Shown: piece by piece, positions 62,511-64,000 of the stretch
How positions within the stretch are numbered: the stretch's first letter is position 1
Layout of the letters: every line of letters starts with the position of its first letter
Source: Chitinophagaceae bacterium 26-R-25
GTDB taxonomy: Bacteria; Bacteroidota; Bacteroidia; Chitinophagales; Chitinophagaceae
NCBI GenBank assembly: GCA_029906195.1
Contig: JARWSJ010000004.1
Coordinates: 434,001-498,000, forward strand
DNA length: 64,000 nucleotides
Direction: 5' to 3'
Program-made: the position numbers and the translations under genes
Notes under the pieces: model-generated
The model's database searches: none
Seen by the model: the letters and a program-made list of their open reading frames with translations, nothing else
Told to the model about the DNA's origin: nothing

Positions 62511-62608
62511 TGGCTTAATGCCAAACGCAAAACGCTGAACGCTTTACCTTAATGTCGGAGCCTCCGCATTGAGTGTAGAGCGTTCAGCATTTTGCATTGA
62601 GCCCTAAG
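62511..62608. repeat. Inverted repeat, 'AAACGCTGAACGC' family
   Basis: Left arm (CTTAATGCCAAACGCAAAAC, 62511-62545) with right arm (GAGCGTTCAGCATTTTGCAT, 62579-62608), between the DUF2383 gene and the terminator of the small membrane protein gene. Confidence 0.82.
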
Positions 62609-62645
62609 CAAAAAAAGAAGCATTCCTTGTTAAACGAATGCTTCT
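62609..62645 (-). terminator. Terminator of the small membrane protein gene
   Basis: AGAAGCATTC (62616-62625) pairs with GAATGCTTCT (62636-62645); seven A before it give the T run on the minus strand. Confidence 0.8.
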
Positions 62646-62686
62646 GAAATAGTGGTTGGTGATGTATGATGAGTGAGAATATTTTT

Positions 62687-62833
62687 CTAAGCACGCCTGA
62701 TCACACCAAGCAACAATGCGATAACTGCCAATACTAATAATACGTGAATCATCCCTGTTGCGCTATAAGCGAATACGCCCAATAGCCAACCTACTAATAA
62801 AATCACTGCGATGATATAAAGTATGCTTCTCAT
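62687..62833 (-). CDS. Small lmo0937-family membrane protein
   Basis: 48 residues read from ATG at 62833 to TAG at 62687: MRSILYIIAVILLVGWLLGV, a short glycine/serine turn, then HVLLVLAVIALLLGVIRRA. Two membrane helices separated by FAYSATGMI are the signature of this family of tiny stress-linked membrane proteins. A terminator follows it. Confidence 0.88.
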   Translation of the reverse strand: MRSILYIIAVILLVGWLLGVFAYSATGMIHVLLVLAVIALLLGVIRRA

Positions 62834-63013
62834 AATCTTCAATGTTTTTTAGTGATTAATCTTTCAACGTGTATTGTAAAACCCGCGCCAGTGCATAAAA
62901 GCAGGAATCGAGTGGAAGAAATTCCTCAAGTTGTTGAATTTTTACTTTAAAAGTTACCTCCGTTTCTCATTTTCAAACAGGCACATTATTATGAACTGTT
63001 TCAGAAAAAACAA

Positions 63014-63937
63014 GTGCTATCATTCAAAAGTTTTATAAACATTTTAAAATCAGCGGGTAAGAGCTTTGGCGCAGATAACGCTATTAAATTGAGCGCTTCG
63101 TTATCCTATTATACTGTATTTGCCCTTGGGCCCATGTTGATGATCATGATTTCTCTGGCCGGATTATTTCTCGGTGAAGACGCAGTGAAGGGAAAGATTT
63201 ACGCCCAGATAAGAACGCTGGTTGGTTCGTCTGCGGCGTTGCAAATACAAGACATTATCAAGAACATTGAGGCTTCGCAATTTACTTCTACCGGAGTGGT
63301 TATTGGTGGAATTTTACTGGTGCTTGGCGCGACAGGTGTTTTTACAGAGATACAGGATTCAATCAATTATATCTGGTCGATCAGGGCGAAACCCAAGAAG
63401 AACTGGCTGAGATATCTTACTAACAGGCTGATATCTTTTTCTTTAGTAGTAGGTCTTGGATTTCTGTTGTTGGTGTCGTTGCTCGTTAACACTTTGATAG
63501 ATGCCTTCAGCGATTATCTTACAAGATTCTTTTCAGATGATACTTACTACATCGCAGGCTTTATTAATACCGTTCTTACGCTGGGAATAATAACCGGGTT
63601 GTTCTCCATTATTTACAAAGTTTTACCCGATGCCAGGATTGCATGGCGGGATGCATTAGTGGGTTCAGGGTTTACAGCGATGTTATTTATACTGGGTAAA
63701 TTCCTCATTGGCCTTTACATGGCGCACTCAAAAGTTGGTTTAACGTATGGTGCCGCAGCATCAATCATTGTTATTCTTACCTGGATATACTATTCTTCTA
63801 TCATCTTGTATTTTGGTGCGGAGTTTACAAAGGTGTATGCGTTAACAAGAGGGCAGGGAATTAAGCCCTATGACACCGCTGTGTTCATTGTTAAAACGGA
63901 AACAAAGGAAATTAAACCAATGACTGAGGCAGGCTAA
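63014..63937 (+). CDS. YihY/virulence factor BrkB family membrane protein
   Basis: 307 residues with about six membrane helices. Family motifs are DNAIKLSASLSYYTVFALGPMLM, GVFTEIQDSINYIW and the C-terminal GAAASIIVILTWIYYSSIILYFGAEFTKVYA. Members were once taken for RNase BN, a view since withdrawn; a transport role is more likely. The start is GTG at 63014, with no in-frame ATG nearby upstream. Confidence 0.9.
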   Translation: MLSFKSFINILKSAGKSFGADNAIKLSASLSYYTVFALGPMLMIMISLAGLFLGEDAVKGKIYAQIRTLVGSSAALQIQDIIKNIEASQFTSTGVVIGGILLVLGATGVFTEIQDSINYIWSIRAKPKKNWLRYLTNRLISFSLVVGLGFLLLVSLLVNTLIDAFSDYLTRFFSDDTYYIAGFINTVLTLGIITGLFSIIYKVLPDARIAWRDALVGSGFTAMLFILGKFLIGLYMAHSKVGLTYGAAASIIVILTWIYYSSIILYFGAEFTKVYALTRGQGIKPYDTAVFIVKTETKEIKPMTEAG

Positions 63938-64000
63938 AGGCAAACGTGGGCAGAGAGTTATGAGTGGTGAGTTCCGAAAAGTTGCAGGTCGTTTCTTTAA

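Overview
The window looks like a piece of a Bacteroidota chromosome, most likely from the Chitinophagaceae. The evidence is a SusC/SusD pair with a hybrid two-component (HTCS) regulator, many TonB and OmpA-type outer-membrane proteins, promoters with the Bacteroidota -7 box TAnnTTTG, almost no Shine-Dalgarno sequences and moderate-to-low GC. No rRNA, tRNA, CRISPR array or insertion sequence was recognised.

Layout. 1-1802: a TPR sensor histidine kinase running off the left edge, followed by a possible small RNA. 2171-16824: a polysaccharide utilisation locus with an HTCS regulator, divergent susC-susD, a GH5-like enzyme, a GH43-like enzyme and a BNR/sialidase-fold enzyme, closed by a terminator. 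17069-33271: a sulfate-assimilation and cysteine cluster with an Rrf2 regulator, cysJ, cysI, a CobA-HemD fusion, cysE, cysK, cysH, cysD, a TonB receptor, a siroheme synthase-TSUP permease fusion and cysN. 33536-34645: an acyltransferase. 34932-35623: a HigBA module with a frameshifted toxin. 35876-42128: a MarR-controlled TolC/HlyD/RND efflux operon. 42302-46207: a giant TraB/GumN-type protein. 46525-47888: a PIN-domain toxin-antitoxin pair and a divergent small gene. 47898-51294: a methionine-branch operon (MetB-like enzyme, QueF-like protein, homoserine dehydrogenase) behind a SAM-I riboswitch. 51501-53606: WYL regulator, GyrI-like and SRPBCC genes. 53772-56610: envelope proteins. 57003-59873: uvrA. 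The right end holds small regulators, stress-type proteins and a YihY membrane protein.

The most interesting system is the control of the sulfur cluster. The leaders of cysJ and of the TonB receptor each contain a short, previously unlisted ORF with consecutive cysteine codons (Cys-Cys-Cys at 17634-17642, Cys-Cys at 27177-27182). The cysJ leader then has an intrinsic terminator ending 11 bases before the cysJ start codon and an upstream G-rich segment that could pair with the terminator's 5' arm. This is the layout expected for ribosome-mediated attenuation that senses charged tRNA-Cys. Both leaders are driven by promoters in which a palindrome ends exactly 19 bases upstream of the -7 box, where a -33 box would normally lie; the adjacent Rrf2 protein, with four clustered cysteines, is the obvious candidate to bind it. 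With the SAM-I riboswitch on the methionine operon, the window shows three separate ways of sensing sulfur status.

A second striking feature is a set of about 20 long imperfect palindromes in intergenic gaps. Their arms are built from short repeated words, at least ten word families occur at two or more loci, and some run into the 3' ends of genes. Inside the sulfur cluster nearly every large gap between genes is filled by a different one.
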